Assembly (NCBI GenBank): GCA_949825045.1
Contig: OX463807.1
Span: forward strand, 15,029,501 to 15,093,500
Direction of reading: 5' to 3'
DNA: 64,000 nucleotides
Source: Argyresthia goedartella
Taxonomy: Eukaryota > Arthropoda > Insecta > Lepidoptera > Argyresthiidae
Shown: positions 1 to 9,640 of the stretch, piece by piece
Numbering within the stretch: position 1 is the stretch's first letter
Layout of the letters: every line of letters starts with the position of its first letter
The notes under the pieces: model-generated
The model's input: only the letters and a program-made list of their open reading frames with translations
Databases searched by the model: none
Told to the model about the DNA's origin: nothing
Position numbers and translations under genes: made by a program

Positions 1-4
1 GCGC

Positions 5-796
5 ATGATTAAATGTATTTTAAATGAAAAAATGTGTCAAAAGAAAATTCATGACGCCTTGTATGAGTATCTGTTTATTTACAGGAATACCGTGCACTGT
101 ACTACTGGAGCTACCCCTGCCAAATTAATGTTTGGTAGAAACTTAAGGTCACGTCTTGATTTAATATTACCATCTGCTAATAACACCGCTCACTTGCAAT
201 CACCAGCGCCGGAACATCGCCGGTATTTCAACCTTGGGGACAAAGTTTGGGTTCGGTGGTACAGTGCACGAAAAGAAAGTTGGCAATTGGGTGTTCTAAA
301 AGAAAAAGTTGGCAACAAGATGTTTAAGATATTTATGTATAATTATAATTCTTATTGTGTACGCCATATGGACCAATTGTTAAAGTTTAAAGGTCCTACT
401 GATTGCATACCTGCTGTCGGTGACTTAGAGGACTTAGATACATCTGCACAGTCGACTACATTTCCCACCTCGCCGGGGTCTGAACCCGTGGATAATTGTA
501 CACCTGAAGTTACTTTGGAAAATAAAGATAATGATGAGTCAGTCTCAGATGTGATAAGGGAGACACGCGCGGAGGAGGAAATGTGGGCAGATTGCGTAGG
601 CGAGGACGGTTCCCCGCCGCCGCCGGCTTCCCCGTCGGTCTCCCCCCCAGGCTCAGCGCCGGGGACGCCGGTGCGGTTGCCGGGCGCGGTCGATGTCACT
701 GCTCAAGAAACCACTGAGCCGACCGCGACCGCCCTCCCAGAACCGTCGGCAAGACATCTCTTGCGTCCAAGGAAAAACGTTAATTATAAGTTTTAA
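5..796 (+). CDS. Ty3/gypsy integrase C-terminal region (partial pol)
   Basis: This is the open 3' end of a gypsy pol reading frame, entering from outside the window. The first ~45 residues match the end of the integrase core (YRNTVHCTTGATPAKLMFG, the usual trailing part after the catalytic Glu, which is off-window). Around residues 75-130 is the GPY/F-type C-terminal module (GDKVWVRW, then a chromodomain-like strand set ending HMDQLLKF). The rest, about 130 residues, is a low-complexity acidic, Ser/Pro-rich tail ending RPRKNVNYKF. No envelope frame follows. The ATG near position 5 is internal, not a true start. Integrase joins element cDNA to host DNA; this fragment alone cannot be catalytic. 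Confidence 0.8.
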   Translation: MIKCILNEKMCQKKIHDALYEYLFIYRNTVHCTTGATPAKLMFGRNLRSRLDLILPSANNTAHLQSPAPEHRRYFNLGDKVWVRWYSARKESWQLGVLKEKVGNKMFKIFMYNYNSYCVRHMDQLLKFKGPTDCIPAVGDLEDLDTSAQSTTFPTSPGSEPVDNCTPEVTLENKDNDESVSDVIRETRAEEEMWADCVGEDGSPPPPASPSVSPPGSAPGTPVRLPGAVDVTAQETTEPTATALPEPSARHLLRPRKNVNYKF

Positions 797-875
797 GATT
801 AAGAAAAATAGTATCAAATTAATTTAATGTTATGTATTTCTTTGTCATTAGGTTTCAAGATTAGTTTCGGAGGAA

Positions 876-995
876 TGTAGTATATGCATACCGGCGCGGG
901 CGCGGTGTCGCTCCCCGCGCCCCCTCATTTGGGTCAACCAGTAATAAACGGACCGTCAACCGAACCGCCGTGTTTCCTTTATATATCTACGTACA
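876..995 (+). repeat. candidate gypsy 3' LTR (short)
   Basis: A block of about 120 bp begins TGTAGTATATG directly after a purine-rich tract and ends near CTACGTACA. It contains AATAAA at 943-948. The TG...CA ends, the purine tract and its position just 80 bp after the pol stop fit an LTR. It is short for this group, and there is no second copy in the window to confirm the borders. Confidence 0.45.
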
Positions 996-1823
996 CCTCA
1001 ATTGTTCACCTGCCTAGCTACTCGCGCCGTACATTTGGAGTTGGCTGCATCATTGAGTGCCGATTCCGCTATCCTGCCCTTGCGGCGCTTGATAGCGCGC
1101 CGTGGGCAACCTGCAATGATCCTGAGCGACTGCGGTACGAACTTTGTCGGTGCCGCCTGCGAGCTGCGCGCCGCGCTAAAGAAGATGGAACATGAGCGTG
1201 TGCGTGACGAAGCTATCGCCAAAGGGATTGAGTGGCGTTTCAACCCTCCGGCCGCCCCACATATGGGTGGCTGCTGGGAATGCCTGGTGCGCTCCGTGAA
1301 GAATGCGCTGCGGGTGACTCTGAAGGAACGAGCCCCGCGCGAGGAGGTGCTGCACACTCTTCTACTGGAAGCCGAGCTGGTTATTAACAGCCGGTCCTTT
1401 TCCTACACCACAACAGACCACGAGGAGCCTGTGGTGCTCACACCGAACCACCTACTGCTGGGTACGGCCACCGGCGACACACGCCCGGCCCTGTGTAACC
1501 CCGGAGACGTCGATTCGCGGCGCCTATGGAAGAAAGCAAACGCACTGGCAGACATGTTCTGGCGCCACTGGCGTCGCGAGTACCTGCCGATGCTTCAGTG
1601 TCGTCATAAGTGGGAGAATGCGTCTCCATCAGTGAAAGTGGGTGATGTTGTGTTATTTGTGGACGGCAATCAGCCGCGAAATATGTGGCCCCGTGGCATA
1701 ATAGACAAAGTGTTTCCGGGTAGTGATGGACAAGTGAGAGTGGTAGATGTAAGGACATGTAAAGGGATGCTGCGTCGACCAGTTGTCAAACTAGCTGTGT
1801 TACCTACCGACGGTCATGTGTAG
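996..1823 (+). CDS. BEL/Pao integrase, partial
   Basis: The reading frame enters from the gypsy junction and first matches at LFTCLATRAVHLEL (about 1002), a hallmark of BEL/Pao integrase cores. The second catalytic Asp lies in LSDCGTNF and the catalytic Glu in GGCWECLV, about 50 residues later. The C-terminal module is recognisable from VGDVVLFVDGNQPRNMWPRG to RRPVVKLAVLP before the stop at 1821-1823. The first catalytic Asp and the zinc-binding N-terminus are missing. From the junction on there is no internal stop, so the copy is not very old. No separate start codon is expected, because this is the tail of a gag-pol frame. Confidence 0.85.
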   Translation, partial: PQLFTCLATRAVHLELAASLSADSAILPLRRLIARRGQPAMILSDCGTNFVGAACELRAALKKMEHERVRDEAIAKGIEWRFNPPAAPHMGGCWECLVRSVKNALRVTLKERAPREEVLHTLLLEAELVINSRSFSYTTTDHEEPVVLTPNHLLLGTATGDTRPALCNPGDVDSRRLWKKANALADMFWRHWRREYLPMLQCRHKWENASPSVKVGDVVLFVDGNQPRNMWPRGIIDKVFPGSDGQVRVVDVRTCKGMLRRPVVKLAVLPTDGHV

Positions 1824-2250
1824 CTATCGGTGGAACCCTCTTGCTAGGGGGTGGAATGTTAAGGAACACAGTCATTACGAGTTAGGTAGTGAAACATCTG
1901 GTCGCCGATTACACTTTCTGGAATTCTCCACCGGCAGTTTAAGTTTGTATAGTTTTATTATCCTTTAGCTCGTAGTCATTATATTTGTTAGCATTAAGAT
2001 TCTATTGTAAATATTTCGCCACTATTGTTGATCTTCTGTGTTAGTATTGTTTCCTTTTGCCGAAAAGGCATACTGTGAGGTGAGGTTTGTGTCGGCGCCT
2101 TTGAGGGCACAGCTGCATTGCAGTTTTATGAGCAGGCCTGCGCACTTAGTCATTAAGTAGAAAACGATTGTGAAGTTTTTGTAATACTACTGTAGTGTGC
2201 GTAGGCCCAGCAACTTTATATTTCGACTATTGTCATTTATTCTGTTCAGT

Positions 2251-2264
2251 TCGACCGAGACCTT
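2251..2264 (+). repeat. target site duplication, left copy (14 bp)
   Basis: The sequence TCGACCGAGACCTT occurs here immediately before the LINE 5' end and again, identically, right after the LINE 3' tail at 7558-7571. Confidence 0.9.
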
Positions 2265-2539
2265 ATTACCCTTATTACCCTTATACCACAATTACACACA
2301 CACGTCGTGTCGTCGACCGTCGCGTACACGGACCTACACCTCTCGCCGTTCCTCCGCAGTTCGCCCGCCGCTTCGTCGCAAGCGGACGTGCGCAACACGC
2401 GCCCGTGCGCGTCGCGAAATCACCGTCGCGAGTGTTTGCACGGAGGGGAATACCTTCTAGGAACGGACGCCGGCTTCGCCTAAGGTCGTACCTGGTCGGT
2501 ACCCCCTTCGGGCAGCCAACTTGTCCATAGCCCGCTGCT

Positions 2540-4739
2540 ATGGACAAGTTCAAAAGCCCTTCTAAGGGCTATAGTGCCAGTGACATTGTAAGTGTTTGTG
2601 CTAGTGACAGTGACGATGCCGTGATAGCGAACAGCCCGCCGCTGGGTGAAACCCCGCGCCGGCGCCGCGCGCAGCGATCGGCATCACTAGAAGGCCTGCT
2701 CCCTATCTCCACGTCGACGGAGTACGGGTCGCCCGTGGTGCGGCGTCCTGTGTCCCCGAGGGCAGTGCTTGAGCTGGACGAATTATATTTAATTCGGGCC
2801 GCTCAAGCCAACCTGTTTTCGGCGGGCCTACTTCGTGCCATGGAGGCATACGTCGCCGCAAGCCGCGCTGCCCTGTCGGGCAAGCCGACGGCTTGTATCG
2901 ACGCCGAGCTCCTCGACGCGCAATTAGTGGAGCAGGCAAAAACGCGGCCTTTGGTGCTGCCACCAACCCGCGGGACGAGGCGCCCGCGTAGCGAAAGCCC
3001 GAGCGACGAGCTGCGTCTCCGAGGAGATGGAAAGCGAGTCCAGCTTGCGGACTCGCCGACCCCGCCACCGACGAACCAGCCGCCGCCGAGGAAGACGGGC
3101 CTCGACATGCCGTCGCTGTCGCCCTGGACGGGCGCGCTTCAGGCACCCGCCCCCGCCCCTGGACTGTCCGCCGCCGCGAGTGACTATGAGAGTGCTTCAA
3201 CACAAACAGGTACGAGTGTTTTACCTAATAAGTGCTCTCCTACAGTGTCGTTTGCCGCGGCGGCCGCGACCGCATCCACCGTGTCTGGGGCACCGCGCCC
3301 CAGCACCGCGTCCCCCCCCCGTTCAGTGAGGCACCCGGTGCCGCCAACCGCGCGTCCGCCCGCCCCGTCGGCGACCACGTCGCGAGTGCCCGCCCGCCCC
3401 ACGCGCTCCGCCGCAGCGCCCGCGATAGTGCCCGCCCGCCCTACGCGCCCCGCCGCCGCGCCCGCGAACCCGCCCACCGCCGCGACTGTGCCCGCCCGCC
3501 CTACGCGCCCCGCCGCTGCGCCTGCGAACCCGCACGCCACCGCACCCGCGATAGGGCCCGCCCGCCCAATGCCGCCCGCCCGCCCAACGCCGCCTGCCAT
3601 TGCCGCCGCCCAAACCGCAGCCGCAATTGCCACCGCCACCGCCGCCCCGTCGGGAGGCGCTGCGCCACAGCAGCCCCGCCAGCCGCGCTATCCGCCCCTT
3701 ATTGTGGAGGTCCTACCCAACTGGGCCGACCACTTCAGGGCGATAGCCAGCGAGCTCGGCCGGGCTTCCAGCGCGCGCGCCTACCAAAAGGGTGTGCGCT
3801 TTACCCCAACGGCCGAAGACGAGTACCGGCTTGTGCAACGTTACCTGTGCAGGCTGGAGAAGGACCACGGTGTGAGGTGGTTCTCATACTCGTTGCCGGC
3901 CGACAAGACCCAGAAGGTGGCGATCCGCGGGCTGCCTTCTAACACCGCGCCGGAGGAGATAGTCGCGGCGCTTGCAGAACTCGGTGTGGAGGCCGAGTAC
4001 TGTAAGCAGATCCGGGCGCGCAAAGGAAGACCCGGTTGCATCTTCTTCGCCAGCCTGAAGAAGAATCCAGACCGTGCCCCCGGCGCTGTGTACGAGATCA
4101 CGGAGCTCTTGTACATGCCGGGGGTGAAGATCGAGGCCTGGCGCTCGAAGCAGGGCCCGGCCCAGTGCCACAGGTGCCAGCAATTCCGGCACTCGTCGCA
4201 TATGTGCCACCGCCCCCTAGCGTGCGTACGTTGCGGCGGTCCCCACTCGGCGCGGGAATGCCCACGCCGAGTGGGGACCGAATGACGTGCGCCGAATGAC
4301 GTGCGCCAACTGCGGTGGACCGCACACGGCAAATAATGCGACGTGCCCCGTGTTCCACCAGGAGGCGCGGAACAAGAAGGCCGGCACTGTGGCGCTCACC
4401 AACGCGCCCGGGCCCAAGAAGGAGCAGCCTCCCCCTCTGCCTCGTCCCGATCTGCAGGAACCAACGGCGCCCGCCTCGCTTATGGCGCAGGCGAACGACG
4501 GAGCCCCCAGGCAGAAGACGAAGCGGGGGGGGAAGAAGAAGAAGAAGGCGACGGCTCCACCTGCCGCCGGCGCCGCGGCGGCTACTCTCGCCGCCAGCGA
4601 GACTGCGGCCACCGCTGGCGCCGCCACTCCGGCTGCGGCGATAGGGCAGCAGGACTTGGGGCACCTCACAGCCCTGCTCGCCCTCCTCAGCGACCCCACT
4701 GCCCTGGGCAGACTCACCGCTCTGCTCCGCAATGCATGA
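2540..4739 (+). pseudogene. Jockey LINE ORF1 (gag-like, zinc knuckles), frameshifted
   Basis: ORF1 packages element RNA as a nucleoprotein in Jockey-type LINEs. The frame opens at ATG 2540. About 390 residues of disordered Ser/Pro/Ala/Arg-rich sequence include a Pro/Ala tandem repeat (3388-3560). A PRE_C2HC-like domain follows (about residues 385-520), then two CCHC knuckles (CHRCQQFRHSSHMC and CVRCGGPHSAREC). The first frame stops at 4283-4285. A third knuckle (CANCGGPHTANNATC) and a Lys- and Ala-rich tail continue in another frame to 4739. A 14-bp tandem duplication (4279-4306) lies exactly at the break. Even without the duplication one more single-base shift is needed, so two events are implied. 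The stop overlaps the ORF2 start by 8 nt. Confidence 0.85.
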
Positions 4740-7380
4740 GCCGCTCAGGGTCGTCCACTGGAACGCGCAGTCGCTGACAGGGAAGAAGCGGCTGCTCCAC
4801 GTGTTCCTGAGGGACTACCGCGTCGACGTGATGCTAATCAGCGAGACATTCCTAGCCGGAAGCGACAAGCTGTCGCTGCCCGGCTACTTCGTCTACCGCA
4901 AGGACGAGAAGTCCACCAGCGGCCGGGCCTTTCGAGGCTTGGCAGTCATCGTCGGCAGGAAGATCGTCCACCAGCTCGTTGACGCCCAGGAGTATACATC
5001 CCTGTATGCTTTGGGCGTCGACCTCCAGGTCGCCGGCCAGGTGCTGCGACTCTACGCCGCCTACAAGCCCCCCAGTACACCAATCCGCACCGCCGAGCTA
5101 CGGGGGTTGCTACAGTCGCCGCATCCGACACTCGTCGCTGGCGACCTCAACGCCAAGCACACCGTCTGGAACTCCACCAGGGTATGCCCAGCTGGACGCG
5201 CCATCCTTGCCGACTCCGTGAGCCACAACTACGATGTCATCGGTCCCGACGAGCCCACCCACTTCGACTCGCGGGCCGGTTGGGACACCATCGACGTCGT
5301 AGTCGTCAGAGGTCTCCGGACTCCGCCGAGCCAGGAGGTTCTCCCTGACCTCCCATCGGACCACAGGCCAGTACTTCTCGTCCTGGCGGACCTGCCCACC
5401 CGGGTCTCTCCGCCAGCATCACGCCGACGATACCAGTGGGGCGCCTTCACCGCCGCCCTCGACCAGTCTTCGACCACATGTCCAGTCAACCAGCCGGAAG
5501 ACGTTGACCGCCTGGCATCGCTGCTAACTACCCAGATCCGAGACGCGCTCGACCTATCATCGCACACCGTAGCTCGCGGGGGGAAGCCCAATCCTCTTCC
5601 TGCTGAGCTACGCGCACTCATCTGCGATAAGCGCGCTCTCCGGAAGCAGTGGCAGCAAACCCGCTGCCCAACGATGAAGACCAGGCTCAACGCCATGACG
5701 GCAGAGCTGAAGCGCCGACTTGATCTCCACGCCGAAGAATCTTGGGAACGCCACGTCGAGTCCATGGGCGACCACGTCCCCTCCGTGCATCGCCTATGCC
5801 GGGATTTGTCGACTACTCCAACTCCCGTCCGACCAATCCTGGGCAGCGACGGCCTACCAAGATTTCGAGCCCAAGACCGTGCGGAGATCTTCGCCGAATG
5901 CCTCGAGAAGCAGTTCAAGCCGAACCCTGCGGATGATGTGGAGCACGTCGCAGCAGTCGAGAGACACCTGCGAGAGTACTTCGCCTCGCCGATAGCTCCC
6001 GAAGAGGACCCCACCGTCGTCACGCCCGGCCAGATCATGCGTGCATTCAGACGTACCAAGCCCAGGAAAGCCCCGGGCGCAGACCGCATACCTAACATGG
6101 TGCTGCTACATTTGCCACCACGTGCTGTGGCGGCCGTTACGCGCCTGTTTAACGGTATCTTGCGCACGGGCCACTTCCCAACCCAATGGAAGGAGGGCTT
6201 GGTCATCATGTTGCCCAAGCCGGGCAAGGACTCCAAGCTGCCTGAGAGCTATCGGCCGATAACTCTACTGAGTACCATCTCAAAGGTGTTTGAGAAACTC
6301 CTGCTGGCGAAGCTACTGCCCCACATCCAGCCGCGCCCAGAACAGTTCGGCTTCAGGCCCGAGCATTCTACCACGCTTCAGCTCACCAGAGTACTGAATG
6401 ACATGACGGTTTGTTTAAACAAGAAGGAATACACTGTCGCAGTACTCCTGGACATGGAGAAGGCGTTTGACAGAGTATGGCACGAGGGGTTGCTGTACAA
6501 ATTGTCGACGTCTCCAGCCCCAAGAAGACTGGTCCAGATCATCGCCTCCTTCCTGAAGAATCGCCGCTTCCGAGTGATGGTGGAAGACGCCGTCTCCGAG
6601 GAACACCCCGTTGCAGCCGGCGTCCCTCAGGGGTCCTGCCTGTCTCCAGCCTGTTACTCCCAATATACGGACGACATTCCCGTCGGGCTGGGTGCCCAGC
6701 TGGCACTCTTCGCCGACGACGCTGCCTACTACGCGTCGTCGATCCAGGCACGGCACACTGCCGTCAAACTGCAGCGCACCCTGGACATCTTGCCCGACTG
6801 GCTCGCCAAGTGAAGGTTGTCCGTCAACGTTGGGAAGACGCAGGCACTCATCACAGGCCAGTCCCCCCTTCCACCACTACTCCAGCTCCAAGGACAGGAC
6901 ATCGCGTGGTCTCCGCAGGTGAAGTACCTGGGAGTGACCATCGATCGCCGGCTCACCATGAAGCAACATGTCGACAACGTCGTCAACCAGGTCAAGGTGG
7001 CACGCGCCAAGCTGCGTCCACTTCTCGGCTCCAGCCTCCCTCTGAGGGCGAAGCTCGGAATCTACAAGTGCTACGTGAGATCCCGCCTCACCTACTCGGC
7101 CCCGGCATGGTACGCCCTGTGCTCGGAGACGAACAAACGGAGACTCCGAGCCCAAAAGAACCTCTCTTTGCGTACCATCGTCGACGCCCCCCGCTACGTG
7201 AGGAATGCGACGATCCAGAGGGACCTCAGATGGGAACCAGTGGACCAGTTTGTCCAGAGGCTGGCGAAGGGCATGTTCGCGCGTGCGGATAGCTCACATC
7301 ATCCGCACATCCGCGACATGGCGCCGTACGACGCGCGCCCGCCCGACCGCCGCCGCCTGCCACGCGACCTGGTTGCCTAG
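4732..7380 (+). pseudogene. Jockey LINE ORF2: endonuclease + reverse transcriptase, one stop
   Basis: ORF2 nicks target DNA and reverse-transcribes element RNA at the nick. The exonuclease-endonuclease-phosphatase domain has Asn11 (HWNAQSL), Glu38 (LISETFL), AGDLN at 137-140 and SDH at 209-211. The reverse transcriptase shows APGADRIPN, YRPITLLS, motif A LLDMEKAFD (Asp574), motif B GVPQGSCLSP and motif C FADD (Asp662/663). All catalytic residues I can locate are present. One in-frame TGA at 6811-6813 falls where relatives usually have Trp (before RLSVNVGKT), and the same frame then runs to 7378-7380. The start ATG overlaps the end of ORF1 as ATGCATGA, suggesting coupled translation. Typical Jockey ORF2 is about 880-900 codons; this is 881 sense codons. 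Confidence 0.9.
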
Positions 7381-7557
7381 CCGGCGATCATCCAATAGAA
7401 CACCCCTCGTGAGAAGATCTCCACCGCCCGCGAGGGCCCCCCGATGACCTGTCCATAGGAGTGGACAGAGGCGCTTCTTCAGGAAGAGATCCAATGATCT
7501 GACCCTGACTCCCCGCGCCCCAGAATGGGTGCGTGAGAAGAATACTTGATTGATTGA
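7381..7557 (+). other. Jockey LINE 3' UTR and TTGA-repeat tail
   Basis: This is about 160 bp of non-coding sequence ending in three units of TTGA (7546-7557), directly abutting the target duplication. No poly(A) is present. Confidence 0.75.
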
Positions 7558-7571
7558 TCGACCGAGACCTT
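7558..7571 (+). repeat. target site duplication, right copy (14 bp)
   Basis: Identical to 2251-2264. It marks the 3' border of the Jockey LINE insertion and the resumption of the BEL/Pao LTR. Confidence 0.9.
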
Positions 7572-8328
7572 CGACGACGCCGCTGGAAGCTCTGCCCGTG
7601 CGAGCCTGTTCAACTCCCCTAGCTTCAGCGTGCGACGTTCGTAGGTTTTCTTAGTGACAGTGTTGTAGTGCTTCGTTTGAATCCCCTGTATTCGTGTCTA
7701 GGTTAAGTTCCCTGTGTGTTTATAAATATATTCGTGCTGATTTGTATCGCGTCGTACTTTTATTGGACCCCGCGCCGAAAACTATCCCGGTAGTCTCTTA
7801 CAACTGTAGTAATGACAAATTACACATATTAATAGCGCCAGAAGCTGATTCATAGATGAGATCTAAGTATGTAATTAACCCTTAATAGGACTGACGGATT
7901 ATACGTACCACCAGATTTTCAACCGTATAGCTTGGTAATGAATTCGGAAACATATCCCTTAAATGCATCTTGATGGAAATTTCCATCAACCCACTTCGCA
8001 GGGGAGAACACCTACCATAGGATACGGGGCTGTACATTTTTGGGTGTAGTAACATTTAAGAAGGATAAACTAACCTTTCGGAACGCAGCCACAAAAAAAA
8101 ATAAACGTCATCTGTCAGAAACGACAACAAAAAGTTCACGCGGCTGCATAATTTTGGTTTCATGTACGTTGGTGATTTTGTCAATCGAATTTTTGCTGAT
8201 AATTTCTAATATATTGATACGAAAATACACATCTGGAGAGATTCAAGGTTAGTCTTTCGATATAAACTTTTATAATGGTAAAAAAACAAGATAAATATTA
8301 AAAAAATGCTGACAATTGTTTGATGTAA

Positions 8329-8960
8329 ATTTACATCATTATGTTATGACGATCACTCATCTAGTATGAAACATTAAATGTGAATAAATGTAAGTTTTGA
8401 TTAGTTTCTTTTTGTTTTCAGGGCTGTATTAAATATTAAACATGAAAGAAAAAGACATAGAACAATATTTAGCAGCTTTAGAAGGTGGATGGGTGTCGGA
8501 AGATGACTTAGAAATTTCTGATAACGAAGAGGAAAGGTTGGAACAAATTCACGATGGAGAGATGTTACTTGGGGATGTCTTAGAAGAAGAAAACGGAGAA
8601 GATACTCAAGATGATGAAGATGATCTACCTCTAGTTGAAGATGAACTGCCAGATCATCCGGCACTGGAACCTAATCTGATCCCAACGGGTAATGTGTTTG
8701 CAGGATTACTAGACAAAAGAAAGTAGATATGGAAGAAAAGAAATATGGAGTTTCACGAGTCTAAAGTCACTTTCAAAGGTAACTCTGACTTTGGACCAGA
8801 ATTATCACAGCTAGATAGTCCATATGCATGCTTCAGCTACTTTTTTAATGAAAATTTCATGCAGAACATAGTCGAACAAACCAATCTTTATGTTACCCAA
8901 AAGAATCCTGAAAAGCTAACTACTTACACTGTAAGGGATCTGAAAAAGTTCTTTGGTGTG
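8329..8960 (+). repeat. piggyBac foldback, left arm
   Basis: About 630 bp that reappears inverted at 9010-9640 with only scattered substitutions and small indels. Position pairs sum to about 17,970. The spacer 8961-9009 is unique and continues the transposase reading frame. A likely 3' splice site (ttgttttcag, ending 8421) is kept in both arms. Confidence 0.9.
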
Positions 8961-9050
8961 CTTTTGTACATGTCAGTGCAACAATTTCCAAGTGTCAGAT
9001 CATACTGGTCACACCAAAGAACTTTTTCAGATCCCTTACAGTGTAAGTAG
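8442..9050 (+). pseudogene. piggyBac transposase N-terminal half, left copy, one stop
   Basis: The first about 95 codons encode an acidic N-terminus (EISDNEEERLEQ, EEENGEDTQDDEDD) as in piggyBac transposases. The same frame continues past a TAG at 8724-8726. Residues after the stop match the start of the DDE_Tnp_1_7 transposase domain: DSPYACFSYFF, EQTNLYVTQ, RDLKKFFGVLLYMSVQQFPSVRSYW. The catalytic Asp residues lie further downstream in the family and are absent; the frame ends at 9050 inside the inverted copy. An upstream exon is possible, with a donor AAG/GTTAGT at 8248 and the acceptor at 8420-8421. Confidence 0.85.
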
Positions 9051-9527
9051 TTAGCTTTTCAGGATTCTTTTGGGTAACATAAAGATTGGTTTGTTCGACT
9101 ATGTTCTGCATGAAGTTTTCATTAAAAAAGTAGCTGAAGCATGCATATGGACTATCTAGCTGTGATAATTCTGGTCCGAAGTCAGAGTTACCTTTGAAAG
9201 TGACTTTAAACTCGTGAAACTCCATATTTCTTTTCTTCCATATCAACTTTATTTTGTCTAGTAATCCTGCAAACACATTACCCGTTGGGATCAGATTAGG
9301 TTCCAGTGCCAGATGATCTGGCATTCATCTTCAACTAGAGGTGGATCATCTTCATCATCTTGAGAATCTTCTCCGTTTTCTTCTTCTAAGACATCCCCAA
9401 GTAACATCTCTCCATCGTGAATTTGTTCCAACCTTTCCTCTTCGTTATCAGAAATTTCTAAGTCATCTTCCGACATCCATCCACCTTCTAAAGCTGCTAA
9501 ATATTGTTCTATGTCTTTTTCTTTCAT
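8995..9527 (-). pseudogene. piggyBac transposase N-terminal half, inverted copy, frameshifted
   Basis: Same protein as in the left arm, on the opposite strand: 9527 down to about 9291, then 9324 down to 8995 in a shifted frame. A single C is missing relative to the left arm near 9320 (GAACTGCC versus GAATGCC), which breaks the frame. Where the left arm has a stop, this copy has a Leu codon. The two arms therefore carry different, independent lesions. The domain content is identical, ending at the foldback spacer before any catalytic residue. Confidence 0.85.
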
Positions 9528-9640
9528 GTTTAATATTTAATACAGCCCTGAAAACAAAAAGAAACTAATCAAAACTTACATTTATTCACATTTGATGTTT
9601 CATACTAGATAAGTGATCGTCATAACATAATGATGTAAAT
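9010..9640 (-). repeat. piggyBac foldback, right arm
   Basis: Reverse complement of 8329-8960. Beyond about 9640 the two flanks become hard to align, apart from the terminal and subterminal repeats. Confidence 0.9.

Larger units (their letters stand above)
1..995 (+). mobile_element. Ty3/gypsy LTR retrotransposon, 3' end only
   Basis: The window opens inside the pol gene of a gypsy-type element. Visible in order are the end of the integrase, a short 3' untranslated stretch, a purine tract (ggagga at about 869-874) and a candidate 3' LTR that begins TGTAGTATATG. Downstream the sequence becomes BEL/Pao integrase in mid-domain, so this element probably inserted into an older BEL/Pao copy. The 5' part and any target duplication lie left of the window. 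Confidence 0.75.
2265..7557 (+). mobile_element. Jockey-superfamily non-LTR retrotransposon, near full length
   Basis: A 5,293-bp LINE lies between perfect 14-bp target duplications. It has a 5' UTR (2265-2539), ORF1 with a PRE_C2HC-like region and CCHC knuckles, ORF2 with endonuclease and reverse transcriptase, a 3' UTR, and a (TTGA)n-type tail instead of poly(A). It is much more GC-rich than its surroundings. A frameshift and 14-bp duplication in ORF1 and one stop in ORF2 make this copy non-autonomous. Confidence 0.9.
996..7802 (+). mobile_element. BEL/Pao LTR retrotransposon, 3' part, split by a LINE
   Basis: The element is 5'-truncated in this window, apparently because the gypsy copy sits in its integrase gene. 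Integrase coding is followed by a purine tract (agggggtggaa, 1846-1856), then an LTR starting TGTTAAGG at 1857. The LTR is interrupted at 2264/2265 and resumes at 7558, ending TCTTACA at about 7802. Without the LINE and one target duplication the LTR is about 639 bp. Confidence 0.8.
1857..7802 (+). repeat. BEL/Pao 3' LTR, interrupted 2265-7557
   Basis: The LTR starts TGTTAAGG right after the purine tract and ends ...GTCTCTTACA. The left piece is 1857-2264 and the right piece about 7572-7802; they join through the duplicated 14 bp. The right piece contains a TATAAATA-like stretch near 7721. The end is inferred from the TG...CA rule and has no second LTR to compare with. Confidence 0.6.

Noticed and set aside
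2703..4732. Long antisense and off-frame open frames over Jockey ORF1
   Set aside because: They mirror a GC-rich, repetitive coding region; composition is Arg/Gly/Ala-rich with no domain. They are shadows of ORF1.
5229..6236. 335-codon minus-strand open frame opposite Jockey ORF2
   Set aside because: It is antisense to a clear endonuclease-RT, has no recognisable domain, and arises from GC-rich codons.
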